From Coriobacteriaceae bacterium (GTDB lineage: Bacteria; Actinomycetota; Coriobacteriia; Coriobacteriales; Eggerthellaceae), in contig SFII01000039.1 in the NCBI GenBank assembly GCA_004555335.1, positions 1-19,122 of the forward strand: a DNA stretch of 19,122 nt, given 5' to 3'. Shown piece after piece: positions 8,028-15,321 of this stretch. The notes beneath the pieces are model-generated. The model ran no database searches, was not told where the DNA came from, and saw only the letters and a list, made by a program, of their open reading frames with translations. The stretch's first letter is position 1; every line of letters starts with the position of its first letter. A program made the translations under genes and the position numbers.

Positions 8028-8361
8028 CAGACCTCACCAACCCCACAGGCATATTCCATAGTCCAGGCGTGTTCTCGGGCATGTACGGCATCGGGTTGCC
8101 GACGACGTCCCACCCGTCACCGTACGGTGCGGGAAGATCGACCTTCGCGCCGCGCAAATCGCCGCTCCATTCCTTCGGGAAATGAGCCGTAAGCTCCACC
8201 CTGATACCGTCCTGCCTGTTCTCTCCGAATTCAACCGACGTACCAGGGACAACGAGCACGCCATGAACGTCGACGGGGTCGGCGTATGCCGCTATATCGT
8301 CTCCGTAGATATCGACGGCATCGGATGCCCTGAGCCAGACCTTTGCTGTAACAGTGAACAT
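8020..8361 (-). CDS. Head closure / stopper-like protein
   Basis: A 113-residue protein from the ATG at 8361 (MFTVTAKVWLRASDAVDIYGDD), chosen because AGGTGG lies eight bases before it. Two in-frame GTG codons at 8373 and 8370 are alternatives. The text is strand rich with a conserved-looking 'HGVLVVPGTSVEFGENRQDGIRVELTAHFPKEWSGDLRGAKVDLP...WDVVGNP', the layout of the SPP1 gp16/HK97 gp7-like stopper that seals the filled head before tail joining. The start of such proteins is often short and strand-forming, as here. Position between connector and completion protein agrees. Confidence 0.7.
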   Translation of the reverse strand: MFTVTAKVWLRASDAVDIYGDDIAAYADPVDVHGVLVVPGTSVEFGENRQDGIRVELTAHFPKEWSGDLRGAKVDLPAPYGDGWDVVGNPMPYMPENTPGLWNMPVGLVRSDG

Positions 8362-8373
8362 GCAATCCACCAC

Positions 8374-8700
8374 CTAGATGAAGCAGATCGTTCTATCCGA
8401 CCCGCGCAGGCGCTCTCGCTCCTTGTCGAGAAGGTAGATCTCTCCGGACGAATTGATGTAGTTGAGCGTCTGCTGGTACCCGCCTGCGCTCATGGATGCG
8501 CTGCTCAGGCCGAATACATCGGATTGCATTGGGATAAGCGCGCGCTCCACCATGGCGGCGCACACGTCGCGCGCAGAATCGGGGTCGAACGCATCGCCGC
8601 ATTCGTCATCGATGAGCCGAGATGCCCTCTCGAGCAGCTTCTCCGCGATTCGGTCATCCGATACCGTGCAGCACAGATCATTCAAAGTCGCGTATGCCAT
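8374..8700 (-). CDS. Head-tail connector (Gp15/gp6-like adaptor)
   Basis: A 108-residue protein beginning MAYATLNDLCCTVSDDRIAEKLLERASRLID. It has the typical adaptor order: an N-terminal helix pair, DPDSARDVCAAMVERAL, then a region 'GLSSASMSAGGYQQTLNYINSSGEIYLLDKERERLRG'. The Ser/Gly loop followed by 'SGEIYLLDKERERL' is the most telling part and is shared by the Gp19/Gp15/Gp42 family of actinobacteriophages. It should form a ring under the portal. It lies two genes after the major capsid gene, as expected. Confidence 0.82.
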   Translation of the reverse strand: MAYATLNDLCCTVSDDRIAEKLLERASRLIDDECGDAFDPDSARDVCAAMVERALIPMQSDVFGLSSASMSAGGYQQTLNYINSSGEIYLLDKERERLRGSDRTICFI

Positions 8701-8730
8701 GGTTCACCGCCTTCCGAACGCGCGCAGCGT

Positions 8731-8946
8731 CTATCCATCTGCGCGGCGCCTGCGCCTTGCATTCTTCGCCTCTTCCACGCGCTCGCCTACGCATCCGACG
8801 AACCCGCCACCGACGACCTGCTGTGCAAGGCCGAGGCCCGCGAGGTATTCCGCGCGGGCGTCGTCGACCTCGAATTCGTCGCCGATGTTGCGGAGCACGT
8901 CATCGCAATAGGCGTCATGGAAAGACGCCGTTGCAACAACCTTCAT
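8731..8946 (-). CDS. Small hypothetical protein after the major capsid
   Basis: A 71-residue protein, MKVVATASFHDAYCDDVLRNIGDEFEVDD..., beginning 11 bases after the capsid stop. The first half resembles small capsid-adjacent proteins with a strand 'VVATASFHD' and a 'GDEFEVDDARAEYLAGLGLAQQV' segment. This second segment is the common rim of proteins in which a target is a Lys/Arg-rich or Cys-rich tail. The C-terminus ends in ARRRRRADG, a basic tail that could touch DNA or a capsid partner. I do not assign a family beyond a head-associated accessory protein. Confidence 0.7.
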   Translation of the reverse strand: MKVVATASFHDAYCDDVLRNIGDEFEVDDARAEYLAGLGLAQQVVGGGFVGCVGERVEEAKNARRRRRADG

Positions 8947-8957
8947 CGCAAGACCGC

Positions 8958-9821
8958 CTATGCGCTGATGGTGGTCTTCACGATGTAGTTCTTGACCTCG
9001 GGGACCATCTTCATGCCAAGCATCGCGAATGTGGTTGCAGAGCCGCGGTCGTAGTCGGGCTTGTGATGGATGCCGATGAGGCCGTTGGCGTCGGTCTCGT
9101 ACTCCAGGCCCGCCTCGTTCAGGCTCGCGAAATCCAAACCGTAGATGTGGATGTTCTCGATGGGGGTGGAGTAGACGGTGCCCTTGGTGACCTTGGAGGT
9201 TGCGATGACGTCGCCCAGGCCCAGGAAGTCCCTCAGGTAGTTAACGCCGAAGGCGTTCTGGGTGACGATGTTCGCGGAGCCAAGATATGCGGCCACGTCC
9301 TCGAGGTTGACGAAGCTCACTACCTTCTCGGTGTCGTCGCCGTTGTCCTCCAGGTTCTTGCTCACGGCAGCGGAGCTGAATGCAAGGGCGTTCTGCAGGT
9401 TGGTGCCCGTTGCGGTTCCGGTGCCCGCAGCGAGTCCGGTGAAGAACTTGCCCCAGATCGCGCTGCGCATGTTGGAGCGCATGCGGCGGTCGGTCTTGAT
9501 AACAGCGTTCTCGAAGCCGCCCTTGAGGATCGCCTCTGCGGTGGTCATCTTCGCGTAGCGCTCGGGCGCCATGTCGCCGATGGGGGTCTTGTCCACGGTC
9601 AGCAGGCTGAGCGGGGTGACGTCTCCCTCTGCGGGTGCGCTGCCCAGGGTGCCGGTGACGGTGTACTGGTTGATGGCCGCGCCTGCTGGTGCGGTCTCGA
9701 TGGGGAACATGCCCAGAAGCTCGAAGAGCCTGTTGAACTCCTCGGTGAAGGAATTCACGAAATCGATGTCGAGTGCGCGGCATACCTTCGCGCTGGTGAT
9801 GGTGTTTGCGGTTGCTGCCAT
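8958..9821 (-). CDS. Major capsid protein, HK97 fold
   Basis: A 287-residue protein starting MAATANTITSAKVCRALDIDF, with AGGAG six bases before the ATG. It shows typical HK97-fold features: an N-terminal arm, 'LGMFPIETAPAGAAINQYTVTGTLG', a spine helix region around 'YAKMTTAEAILKGGFENAVIKTDRRMRSNMRSAIWGKFF', a P-domain/A-domain portion and a C-terminal 'GLIGIHHKPDYDRGSATTFAMLGMKMVPEVKNYIV'. It has no obvious N-terminal delta domain, in keeping with a separate scaffold gene just upstream. I see no protease gene, so the scaffold is probably released without a phage prohead protease or cleaved by another enzyme outside the window. Confidence 0.9.
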   Translation of the reverse strand: MAATANTITSAKVCRALDIDFVNSFTEEFNRLFELLGMFPIETAPAGAAINQYTVTGTLGSAPAEGDVTPLSLLTVDKTPIGDMAPERYAKMTTAEAILKGGFENAVIKTDRRMRSNMRSAIWGKFFTGLAAGTGTATGTNLQNALAFSSAAVSKNLEDNGDDTEKVVSFVNLEDVAAYLGSANIVTQNAFGVNYLRDFLGLGDVIATSKVTKGTVYSTPIENIHIYGLDFASLNEAGLEYETDANGLIGIHHKPDYDRGSATTFAMLGMKMVPEVKNYIVKTTISA

Positions 9822-9830
9822 CTATAGCTC

Positions 9831-10331
9831 CTAACCGAACAGCCCGGGGTTCGCGGCGATCATACGCACGCGCTCCCTGGCGTCCTTGATGCCCATGATC
9901 TCTTCCTTGGTGGCGGAAGGCGTGCCGCCGTCTCCTCCGTCCGACACGTTGGGGAACCTCTGCACGCCTGCGAGTGCGGCCTTGATGGCGTCCGCATGCG
10001 CTTCGAGTTCCGCTCGGTCGGATCCGCGCAGCAGCTCTGCCGGGATTCCCCTGTCCGCTGCGATCTCCGCCTTCATGCGCTCGGCCTCCGCCCTGGACCT
10101 CATGTCCGCGAGCTGGGCCTCTGCGCGTTCCGCGCGCTCGGTCGCCTTCTGGTTTGAAAGCTCCTCGGCCTGGTCGTATGCCTCGGCCTTCTGCTTCAGC
10201 TCCGAATAGTCGGCGTACTTGGCGCGCTCCCTTGCCAGGCGGTCGCCGATGATGGCATCCATCTGCGCCTGGGTGAAGGTCTTCTCTTCCGCAGGTGCGC
10301 CCTGCGTTGCGTTCTCGATTGCCTCGGGCAT
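9831..10331 (-). CDS. Capsid scaffolding protein
   Basis: A 166-residue protein, MPEAIENATQGAPAEEKTFTQAQMDAIIGDRLARERAKYADY..., with AAGGGGG six bases before the ATG. After a short disordered start it has 'TQAQMDAIIGDRLARERAKYADYSELKQKAEAYDQAEEL', then a long charged coiled coil (residues ~20-110) rich in Ala, Glu, Arg and Lys. It ends with 'GGTPSATKEEIMGIKDARERVRMIAANPGLFG', a typical capsid-binding C-terminus. This is the DUF4355/gp7-type layout of scaffolds. It lies just before the capsid gene, behind a terminator, so it may start a separately tuned head unit. Confidence 0.88.
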   Translation of the reverse strand: MPEAIENATQGAPAEEKTFTQAQMDAIIGDRLARERAKYADYSELKQKAEAYDQAEELSNQKATERAERAEAQLADMRSRAEAERMKAEIAADRGIPAELLRGSDRAELEAHADAIKAALAGVQRFPNVSDGGDGGTPSATKEEIMGIKDARERVRMIAANPGLFG

Positions 10332-10394
10332 CTACAGCCCCCTTCCCCGCCTTTGGCGGTCGTCATTCGTCCGTGCCAGCCGCACGTGGGCATG

Positions 10395-10416
10395 AAAAAA
10401 CCCGCCGAAGCGGGTT
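10395..10416 (-). terminator. Intrinsic terminator inside the head-gene region
   Basis: On the minus strand, AACCCGC - TTCG - GCGGGTT is a perfect 7-bp stem with a UUCG-type tetraloop followed directly by a T run. It lies between the 60-residue ORF and the scaffold gene. In the other direction the same stem follows an A run, so it works only for leftward transcripts. It would end or reduce read-through from the terminase-portal-MuF unit before the scaffold and capsid genes unless antitermination occurs. Confidence 0.87.
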
Positions 10417-10444
10417 AGTTCATCGTGATATGTCGAGGGACTAT

Positions 10445-10627
10445 CTAGCGATTCCTTCCATTCGGATAGCGCCACGCCTCCCACAGGGCATAGCTCTCCA
10501 GGACATCCTTGGGGGTCCCCTCCTTGAAGTCCGTCCCACCTGTATCGCTATTGGGAACGCACCACTTATCGTTTTGCTCTTCCATCCAGAAGAACCTCTT
10601 CTCCTCTTCGGGCGTGGGAAGCCTCAT
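10445..10627 (-). CDS. 60-residue ORF coupled to the MuF gene (immunity candidate)
   Basis: The ATG at 10627 overlaps the MuF stop (ATGA), with GGAG five bases upstream, giving 60 residues: MRLPTPEEEKRFFWMEEQND...DFKEGTPKDVLESYALWEAWRYPNGRNR. A longer frame from 10699 lies inside the MuF gene and is not preferred. It is rich in Trp (four), Glu and Asp. I do not recognise it. It is directly followed by an intrinsic terminator, so it shares a transcript with the MuF gene and closes it. Because the MuF protein has a C-terminal metallopeptidase-like domain, a small coupled partner is a natural candidate for an immunity protein, as in described MuF polymorphic-toxin loci. This role is inference; a head accessory is the alternative. 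Confidence 0.72.
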   Translation of the reverse strand: MRLPTPEEEKRFFWMEEQNDKWCVPNSDTGGTDFKEGTPKDVLESYALWEAWRYPNGRNR

Positions 10628-12102
10628 ATCGTCTCCAGATCCCTCATGAACTCCCTGACGAACCACGTACGCACCCCGGAGAAGTAGGCGGAGAAGCACT
10701 CAGCTATGATCTCGCACCCGCTCCTTGACTCCACGGAGTACTTGGAGAGATTGAGCCTAAGATAGCGGTCGTGGGCGTCATCCTTAGATTTCATTATACG
10801 CCTTGAGATGAGCAAGGGGCTGATCCTCCTCCTCATCGCGTACATGTGACCGAGCTCGTGGTAGATAACGGCCCTGACGTCGGTGCCCTGCACGAACCAG
10901 CGCTGCGAGACTCCCTCATCATATTCCTTGGAGAAGAAGTCCAGATCGCTCATGTGTTTCGCGCTGAGCCTGATGGCGTGGGGCGAGCGGCCGTTGAACC
11001 TGGCGAAGTCGTCCCCGATGTTGTCAAGGATGAACGTCAGCATGTTGCCGTTGGCCTCGCCAAGGAACTCGAATCCCTCCGTCGACACAACGTCATGAGC
11101 GGCGTCGACCATGAGCCTGACCGCGCGCGGGTCGGCGAAAGATCTCCTGAAACCCTCCAAGCGAACACCCTTGCTCAATGCGTACTCCCTCAATTCCTTG
11201 TACGTCTCGTCCTCGAGGCGCACCGCAGTCTCCGGATTGGCTCGGCTCAGGGAAGCCATCCTCCTCGAGCGGCTCGGGGACTTGGCAGACGACGCCTTCG
11301 CCCGCCTCTTGCGATTCGCCACCTTGCGCTGGCGAGCCACAACCTTGCGCTCTACGAGATCGAAGGTGAGGTCGGCCTTGAACACGGGCATGCCCTCGGC
11401 GTTCCTCAGGATCTCCCCGTGCTTCCCCCTCTTCACCAGGAGGTCGTAGCCTTTCCTGTAGACATCGGGTTCGTATCCGCCAAGCACGGTCTTATCCTTG
11501 AGGCCCGGCACGATCAGGCACCTGCAGCCTTCGTGCAGGCTCGGCCTCTTCGGGTTCTTGTACGCGAAATCCCTCGATGCGACCATGCAGCAGAAGCCGC
11601 ACACCTTGCTCGATGTCGGAACGTGGGCATATCTCACGTACTCCGAACGGCCTGAATACGCGACGTTCTCGATCATCCTGTCGTTCGCGATTCCGATGCA
11701 CGACGATGCGACGCCGTCTGCGACGGCCCGCGCGAACGCTTCAGCGCGCGCTCCATCATCTGCGGACTTCGCCGCTTCGTATGCCTTGCGCATGAGGCCC
11801 ATTGCATCGAATTCGACCCTGCGGACCGGCGCCGACTTCAGTCCGAGCGCATCCTTGCAGAATGCGTCCGTTGCGGCATCCTGCGCCTGGGACGACCTTA
11901 TGTACATTCCCTGAGCGATGTACGATGCCTGCTCGAGCGCTGCCTCGGTGATAAACTCGTCCGATTCGCGTTCTATGAACTCGTACATCTGCGAGAGCTT
12001 GCGGATGTCCACTTCGGTCGAGCATGCTCCGATGGCGTCTTCCACATCGTTGGAATACCTTCTGAAGGATGATTCGCTGATCCTGTCCCCGTACCAGCTC
12101 AT
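10624..12102 (-). CDS. MuF-like minor head protein with C-terminal HExxH metallopeptidase-like domain
   Basis: A 492-residue protein whose ATG overlaps the portal stop (ATGA). Residues 1-~240 are the phage head morphogenesis part, with the Cys/His motif KVCGFCCMVASRDFAYKNPK...HEGCRCLIVP near residues 165-200. Residues ~251-286 form a very basic linker (RKVANRKRRAK...). The rest (~290-492) is unlike ordinary MuF proteins: it has VIYHELGHMYA, with His415, Glu416 and His419, and EIIAECFSAYF with Glu464/Glu468, the layout of a gluzincin zinc peptidase. By hand count 15 of 23 Arg codons in this last part are AGG/AGA against 2 of 9 in the capsid gene, which may hint at a separate origin. MuF proteins lie inside the head next to the portal and can be injected with DNA, so the tail domain could act in the new host cell. 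Its target is unknown. Confidence 0.85.
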   Translation of the reverse strand: MSWYGDRISESSFRRYSNDVEDAIGACSTEVDIRKLSQMYEFIERESDEFITEAALEQASYIAQGMYIRSSQAQDAATDAFCKDALGLKSAPVRRVEFDAMGLMRKAYEAAKSADDGARAEAFARAVADGVASSCIGIANDRMIENVAYSGRSEYVRYAHVPTSSKVCGFCCMVASRDFAYKNPKRPSLHEGCRCLIVPGLKDKTVLGGYEPDVYRKGYDLLVKRGKHGEILRNAEGMPVFKADLTFDLVERKVVARQRKVANRKRRAKASSAKSPSRSRRMASLSRANPETAVRLEDETYKELREYALSKGVRLEGFRRSFADPRAVRLMVDAAHDVVSTEGFEFLGEANGNMLTFILDNIGDDFARFNGRSPHAIRLSAKHMSDLDFFSKEYDEGVSQRWFVQGTDVRAVIYHELGHMYAMRRRISPLLISRRIMKSKDDAHDRYLRLNLSKYSVESRSGCEIIAECFSAYFSGVRTWFVREFMRDLETI

Positions 12103-13484
12103 CGCGAAACCGCATCGCGGACGGCTGCGAGCGCGCGGACCCTCTGCTCCTGGGCCGTGGTCCTGGCGATGGTGTCATCGTCGAATCCCTGGGTCTCCAG
12201 GAACACGTCGGTAAGGCCGAATCCCTCGCGGACGGATGAGATCTTCAGACCCATGTCCGCTGCGGCGGATGCGGTCGGCATCCTGGGGTTCGCAAATCGC
12301 GCGCTGATGGCCAGCTGCTCTTCGTCAAGGTCGTCGAGCGTCTTGTTGCCGTCGACCGCCATTGCGATGCGCGCCACGCTCACCAGCGAGTCGGCGTTGC
12401 TCTCGATTGCCCGTTCCGCCTCGTCGGTGATGTCCTTGCGCATGGTCTCGATGGCATCGGCGCTCGAAGGGTTGTCCTGGATGATGCCCATGGAATTGAG
12501 CGGCACGCCGGTTGCGCCGCTGAACAGCGCGGCATCGCACCTGATGATGTCGATGAGCGCCTGCGGGCTGTTGCTCGGCAGCTGCGTGAGCGTCGGAGCG
12601 TTGCCGTTCTTGTCGCGCGTAGTGAGCAGTACCGAATTGATATATGTCGACCACTTGGACTTCCGCAGGTTGTCGAACTGCTTGTCGGTAAGGCCGAGCA
12701 AAGCCTTCTGCGGCACGGCATAGAAGGCGGTCGATACCACCATCGCAAGGCGCACGCGCAGCACGTCGTCGGTCAGGTCGCGCACCTGCTTGGTGATCCT
12801 CGAAGTGCCGAGCGGCTTGGTGTCTGTCGGCTTGTATCGGAAAGCCTCCATCAGCGGCCTGTCGAGCGGTTGCGGCTTGCTCTTCGCCGACCACTTGTCG
12901 CTGTCCCAGCGCGTGATCTCGACAACCTTGCCGGGCATATGCAGGTTCACCTTCGTGGGAACCGGAACCGTGCGGCTCCATGGCGTCCTTGAGCTGTCGG
13001 CGATGACGAATCCGTACTTGATGCGCTCGCGCTCGACATCCCAGATCGCCGCGGCGTTGTCAGCGCTATGGAATCGCACGTTAACGCGCCCGTTCCATAG
13101 GTTCACGGTCGCGAACATGCAGCCCGCCTTCAGCTCTCCGATGAGGTGCCTGTTGTAGGCAGTCGCCAGGTTCTGCCACGTCATGATGCTCGAAAGCGTT
13201 GCATCCATGTCGTAAGGAGATGCGAAAGAGCGGAACTTGATGATGTTCGCCAGCGCATCAACCGCCTTGCGCGGCCAGTCGCAGGAAAGTCCTGCATTTA
13301 CCGCAGAGTCAGGCGGAAGCACGTCCACGCCGATATCCTTGACCATCACGTCGCCCTCGTAATAGCTCTCGATGGCGGCGTTGCGGCCGCGAACCCCGTT
13401 GTACACGTTGATGAGCTCGTAGAGGGCGTTCCTCTCGTCGTTCTCAAGCCCGTATGCATACAGGATTCCGCTGATATTTGCCAT
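12099..13484 (-). CDS. Portal protein (SPP1 gp6-like)
   Basis: A 461-residue protein starting MANISGILYAYGLENDERNALYELINVYNGVRGRNAAIESYYEGD, the usual opening of portal proteins in actinobacterial siphophages. Later parts also fit: 'CDWPRKAVDALANIIKFRSF' (wing), 'RHLIGELKAGCMFATV', 'YGFVIADSS' and 'GATGVPLNSMGIIQDNPSSADAIETMRKDITDEAERAIESN' (stem/crown). It makes the dodecameric ring through which the terminase pumps DNA and to which the MuF protein and connector attach. It starts two bases after the large terminase stop, with no strong ribosome site, so translation is likely coupled. Confidence 0.92.
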   Translation of the reverse strand: MANISGILYAYGLENDERNALYELINVYNGVRGRNAAIESYYEGDVMVKDIGVDVLPPDSAVNAGLSCDWPRKAVDALANIIKFRSFASPYDMDATLSSIMTWQNLATAYNRHLIGELKAGCMFATVNLWNGRVNVRFHSADNAAAIWDVERERIKYGFVIADSSRTPWSRTVPVPTKVNLHMPGKVVEITRWDSDKWSAKSKPQPLDRPLMEAFRYKPTDTKPLGTSRITKQVRDLTDDVLRVRLAMVVSTAFYAVPQKALLGLTDKQFDNLRKSKWSTYINSVLLTTRDKNGNAPTLTQLPSNSPQALIDIIRCDAALFSGATGVPLNSMGIIQDNPSSADAIETMRKDITDEAERAIESNADSLVSVARIAMAVDGNKTLDDLDEEQLAISARFANPRMPTASAAADMGLKISSVREGFGLTDVFLETQGFDDDTIARTTAQEQRVRALAAVRDAVSR

Positions 13485-13486
13485 AT

Positions 13487-14941
13487 CTATCCAATCTGAA
13501 GGTCGTCGTCAGGCTCCCAGTCGATGTACTCGCACGCCCAGAGTGCGAGCGCGGCAGTCTCTGCCGGCAGCGCATCGGCGCCGTTGATCCCATCGAATCC
13601 GTATCCTGCTTTTCCGATTCTTCGCCTGCGGACGTTCTTCGCCGATTCGTCCAATCCAGGCTGAGATATGTGCGTCATGTTCCCCATGAGCACCGAGTCA
13701 ACGAAAAGAGAGCACGCCATCGTGAAATCGTGCGTGCCCGACATGATCACCATCTGCTTTGGCATTCCATGATTAATTAGATTCTTGTAGACGATGTCTG
13801 CTGTTCCGCCGCCATCGATGACGATTCCGCCTGCCGTGTCCTCGCGACGGAGCGCGAATTCCACGAACCAGTTGATGCCGCATTCGAGCGTGCGCTCGGT
13901 TATAACCTCGGTGTGGTATCTTCCGTCGGCATGCTTCCTGCACGCGGCGATGCACCCGAAAAGCCCGTCATCGCTGAATTTCATCGCGAACGATGGAGCG
14001 CCTTCATGGGGTACTGCATTTTTCGCAATCGACAGCGCATCCCATGAATCCGCATCGATGCAACCGGTCTCGACAACCAGTGCAACGGGCGGCCACCAGC
14101 CAAGGCGCTCGCGTGCGAACCCGTCAGGGCTCATTGTGTCGAGCTCGTCTCTGACAGTTGCCTCAGACATGCGCCTGCCCATGGCAGGGTTCGCCAGATA
14201 CCAGTTGTCGACATCGTCGAGCGCTACCTCATCGAGTCCGTTCGCCTGCACGCCCCATTCGAGCCACCAGACGGACGTTGTCCCTTCATGCGCCCTGTCG
14301 TGCATGTCGCGGAAAACGGTTCCCGAGCATTCGGGACCGGGGACGGTGCCGATATAGATCTTCTGCGGCTCGCCTGCGCCATCTTCCAGTTCTGCGGCAG
14401 CGGAAACCGTGGGGATGATCGCTTCCATCTGCGCGTTGGTCAGTTCCTGCGCCTCGTCGAGGACGAGGATCCTGTACGTTCCACCGCGACCGCCGCTCGC
14501 GGTCCTGGTCTGGAATTCGATACATGCACCGTTCTTGAAGTAGATGCCCTCGTAGCCGCCAGCCTTGTAGATGTAGTCGAGCTCGGCCTTGAAGTCTTCG
14601 TGCGCCTCTATGAAGTCGCACATCTCCTTGAACATCTTGCGGACGGTTCGACCGTGGTGCGCAGAGTATAGGACGCTGTTCCCCTCGACCGCCGCTTGCC
14701 AGATGCAGTAGTCGCGAGCCGCGAAGCTCTTACCGTTCTGGCGCGGCTTCGTGATGCCTATCGACTTGGCGGCGAACCCGCCGTTCTCGTCCCTCGCGAA
14801 GAACACTTCCATCTCGTGCTTCTGCGAGCCGTAGTACCTGCGTCCGTACGCTTCGAACATCTCGATAGCGTCTTTACCGCGGCTGCTCGACCACGTGCCC
14901 AGGCGCTCGAATGTCGGTTCCTGGCAGCCCCTACGGAGCAT
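13487..14941 (-). CDS. terL: Terminase large subunit
   Basis: A 484-residue packaging motor. The Walker A-like motif is KPRQNGKS at residues 65-72, and Walker B is ILVLDEAQ at 158-165 with the catalytic Glu after Asp. The nuclease half shows an Asp-rich MKFSDDG near residue 323, VIDGGG near 374 and NGADALPAE near 455, matching the RNase H-like nuclease sites. The N-terminus (PTFERLGTWSSSRGKDAIEMFEAYG) is that of terminases from HK97-like cos phages with a neighbouring HNH gene. The gene overlaps the end of the probable small subunit by 11 bases. It cuts concatemers and powers packaging into the portal. Confidence 0.94.
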   Translation of the reverse strand: MLRRGCQEPTFERLGTWSSSRGKDAIEMFEAYGRRYYGSQKHEMEVFFARDENGGFAAKSIGITKPRQNGKSFAARDYCIWQAAVEGNSVLYSAHHGRTVRKMFKEMCDFIEAHEDFKAELDYIYKAGGYEGIYFKNGACIEFQTRTASGGRGGTYRILVLDEAQELTNAQMEAIIPTVSAAAELEDGAGEPQKIYIGTVPGPECSGTVFRDMHDRAHEGTTSVWWLEWGVQANGLDEVALDDVDNWYLANPAMGRRMSEATVRDELDTMSPDGFARERLGWWPPVALVVETGCIDADSWDALSIAKNAVPHEGAPSFAMKFSDDGLFGCIAACRKHADGRYHTEVITERTLECGINWFVEFALRREDTAGGIVIDGGGTADIVYKNLINHGMPKQMVIMSGTHDFTMACSLFVDSVLMGNMTHISQPGLDESAKNVRRRRIGKAGYGFDGINGADALPAETAALALWACEYIDWEPDDDLQIG

Positions 14942-15155
14942 CTCCGCCTATCCTCGCCTTCTCGAGCGGCGTCATCTTCTTCGGCGGCGGTTGCAGGCGC
15001 TCGATCTCGTCCATGACCTCCATCAGGCGCTTGGATAGCGCCGCGATGTCGCGCCCGGAATCGCTGTCCTGGATGCTCTTCGCAATCTGGTCGCGCAGCT
15101 GCTTGAGCGTGCTCAGCTTGTCGCCGCTTCGGGCAGCAGATGCCAGCGTTGCCAT
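14931..15155 (-). CDS. Probable terminase small subunit
   Basis: A 74-residue protein, MATLASAARSGDKLSTLKQLRDQIAKSIQDSDSGRDIAALSKRLMEVMDEIERL..., with an excellent ribosome site (GGAGGTGA six bases before the ATG). The first ~55 residues are two charged helices (a hairpin) with 'SGRDIAALSKRLMEVMDEI', a pattern I associate with the small proteins placed before terL in actinobacterial siphophages. It is short for a classic TerS, and I see no clear helix-turn-helix. It lies between the candidate cos region and terL, overlapping terL by 11 bases. It would bind cos and load the large subunit, perhaps together with the HNH protein. Confidence 0.68.
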   Translation of the reverse strand: MATLASAARSGDKLSTLKQLRDQIAKSIQDSDSGRDIAALSKRLMEVMDEIERLQPPPKKMTPLEKARIGGDAP

Positions 15156-15321
15156 GGAAAATCACCTCCGAAAAGGCCGTTTTTTCGCTTGTTTCGAAAA
15201 GTCAAGAAAATGCAGGTGGAAAATCGATTCGTCCACAAAAACACTGTGGAAAAGACCCTCTGTCTAAATCGGCCCACTCCGAGCCCTAGCGGGCCGCCCG
15301 GGCTTGGGGAGGGGGTCACCC
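15156..15321 (-). other. Non-coding, palindrome-rich gap: candidate cos/packaging region
   Basis: These 166 bases between the HNH gene and the small terminase hold no credible gene. They contain CGGGC-C-GCCCG (15290-15300) and GGGGT-C-ACCCC (15312-15322), both perfect 11-bp dyads around one base. A TCCACA/TGTGGA inverted repeat lies at 15232-15250, and the octamer GTGGAAAA occurs twice (15216-15223 and 15246-15253). An HNH gene beside terminase genes is typical of cos phages whose cos site lies right here, so the dyads may be nicking sites and the repeats terminase-binding sites. This is inference from location and symmetry. Confidence 0.45.

Noticed and set aside
8182..8988. Plus-strand open frame across the connector genes
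   Set aside because: It runs antisense to three tightly packed connector genes; the product looks random.
8622..9827. Plus-strand open frame of 401 codons opposite the connector and capsid genes
   Set aside because: The minus-strand genes here are clearly real, with good ribosome sites and known families. The antisense product has no recognisable domains.
10628..10699. Extended start for the 60-residue ORF inside the MuF gene
   Set aside because: The extra 24 residues duplicate MuF coding in another frame, while the ATGA-coupled ATG has a GGAG site.
10624..11245. Recent transfer of the MuF C-terminal part based on AGG/AGA use
   Set aside because: The N-terminal half of the same gene also uses AGG fairly often, so the difference is suggestive only. 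I report it as a hint, not as a finding.
10846..11655. Plus-strand open frame opposite the MuF gene
   Set aside because: Antisense of a well-supported gene. The MuF metallopeptidase motif reads in the minus frame.
15156..15260. Possible promoter (TTGACT) before the small terminase
   Set aside because: A good -35-like box is present on the minus strand, but no -10-like sequence at 16-18 bases spacing could be seen.
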